From contig JAJRYM010000261.1 of NCBI GenBank assembly GCA_024275775.1, forward strand, positions 1 through 7,171: a stretch of 7,171 bases of DNA, in the 5' to 3' direction. The translations under genes were made by a program, and so were the position numbers. Positions 6,373 to 7,171 of this stretch are shown here, piece after piece. The stretch comes from Nitrospirota bacterium (GTDB lineage: Bacteria > Nitrospinota_A > UBA7883 > JACRGQ01). The first letter of the stretch is position 1; each line of letters starts with the position of its first letter. Under the pieces are notes generated by a model that was not told the origin of the DNA, searched no databases, and was given only the letters and a program-made list of their open reading frames with translations.

Positions 6373-7171
6373 GTGGCCATCACGCTTGCCGAAAAAGCCG
6401 AACAAGTGGAAGCGGGCTTTATCGAAGATTACGCTAACTGTTCAAAAGACGCGCTTTCCGCGGAGCTGAAGGAAGCGAACGAAGCGTCTATTCAGCGTTT
6501 TCGTGAAATAGGCCTCTACCACCGTTCCGACGAGCTGTTCACCTACGTAAACCTCAACCGGATTATCAGCTCCGGCCTGCGCGCCGTAGGCGAGGCAACC
6601 GAACAGCCGGCGGCCGAAGAGATTGAAAGCCATATTTATGCGGAATGCGCCGAAAGCGTGGCCGTATTCGTAAACGGCGCATTCAGGCGCGAGTTTTCTA
6701 ACTTTTCGGCGCTCTCCGGAATGCTGGTAAGCGATCTCGAAGCGGCGCTCAGCGAAGAAGCGGAAATCCCCGCCGATTCCTGGCTGAAGGAGTCCGACCA
6801 GTTCGCCCTCTTAAACGGCGCTTTCGTTTCGGGCGGAGTTTATATTGAAGTGCCGGCCGGCTTTAACCCGGAAAAAACCTTGCAGATACTGCATATTGCC
6901 ACATCCGCAGAAAACCGCCTCATGGTAACGCCGAGGGTGGTTTTAAAACTTGGCGCGGGGGCGGAGCTGAAAATCGTTCAGAAATTCGTCGGAGACGGCA
7001 GGAACATTTTCGTTAATTTCGTAGCCGACGCGGAGATGGGCAACGGCTCCTCGCTGGCATGGTACGGATTAAAGAATGAAGGAGCCGACTGTTTTAATTT
7101 CTCGAAATACCGGTTCAACATGGCCGGCCAGTCCAGTTTTGAAGGGCTTTTCGCCCAAACCGGCTCGGCAT
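6373..7171 (+). CDS. sufD: Fe-S assembly protein SufD, 5' part (cut by window end)
   Basis: SufD is the SufB paralogue that completes the SufBC2D scaffold and is linked to iron entry. About 266 codons are visible of a protein usually ~420-440 long. The start is GTG 6373, three bases after the sufC stop and in the same frame, with AAGGA seven bases upstream inside the last sufC codons; this tight spacing implies translational coupling. Residues ~1-80 form a charged helical N-terminal region with RFREIGLY. The SufBD beta-helix core begins near ALLNGAFVSGGVYIEVPAG (about 152-170) and continues through TPRVVLKLGAGAELKIVQ. These stretches are typical of SufD: position in the operon and the absence of the SufB LEGC and VQNW motifs support SufD over a second SufB. 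The His equivalent to E. coli H360 lies beyond the window. No frameshift is seen. Confidence 0.94.
   Translation, partial: MAITLAEKAEQVEAGFIEDYANCSKDALSAELKEANEASIQRFREIGLYHRSDELFTYVNLNRIISSGLRAVGEATEQPAAEEIESHIYAECAESVAVFVNGAFRREFSNFSALSGMLVSDLEAALSEEAEIPADSWLKESDQFALLNGAFVSGGVYIEVPAGFNPEKTLQILHIATSAENRLMVTPRVVLKLGAGAELKIVQKFVGDGRNIFVNFVADAEMGNGSSLAWYGLKNEGADCFNFSKYRFNMAGQSSFEGLFAQTGSA

Noticed and set aside
1..7171. Insertion sequences, CRISPR arrays, tRNA or rRNA genes, intrinsic terminators
   Set aside because: No transposase-like frame, regular direct repeats, cloverleaf, rRNA-like sequence, or GC hairpin followed by a T-run was seen; nearly all bases are covered by the listed genes.

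Overview
The window reads as a chromosomal segment from a Gram-negative (diderm, LPS-making) bacterium. LpxC, a lipid A biosynthesis enzyme, and a membrane-anchored di-haem peroxidase with a predicted periplasmic domain both point that way. Base composition is moderately GC-rich by eye, and the genes are tightly packed. The NtrX-like response regulator and the style of the SUF genes would fit a deltaproteobacterial or Nitrospinota/Nitrospirota-type lineage. That placement is only an impression, because nothing here fixes the phylum.

The layout is two divergent gene groups sharing one intergenic region (3911-4127). Leftward on the minus strand are a di-haem cytochrome c peroxidase (3910-2852), a large fusion of a response-regulator receiver, a degenerate AAA+ domain and a complete LpxC deacetylase (2796-775), and then purN (764 to the window edge). 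The purN frame runs without a stop into the start of a DUF523/TudS-type [4Fe-4S] domain and is cut by the window end. Gaps in this group are 55 and 10 bases, so one operon is plausible. Rightward on the plus strand are sufB, sufC and the first ~266 codons of sufD, spaced by 19 and 3 bases. This is the core SufBC2D iron-sulfur scaffold, preceded by a ~145-base leader with a candidate sigma-70 promoter.

The SUF genes are ordinary in sequence, and their known key residues are intact. The interest lies in the minus-strand group. The first enzyme of lipid A commitment is joined to a phosphoacceptor domain: its AAA+ module has lost the sigma-54-contact and Walker B features, and its DNA-binding domain is replaced by LpxC. 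The second oddity is PurN joined to a TudS-like domain. That junction carries a near-perfect Shine-Dalgarno and ATG in another frame, so it may be a real fusion, a fusion made by compensating indels, or two separate genes blurred by sequence errors.
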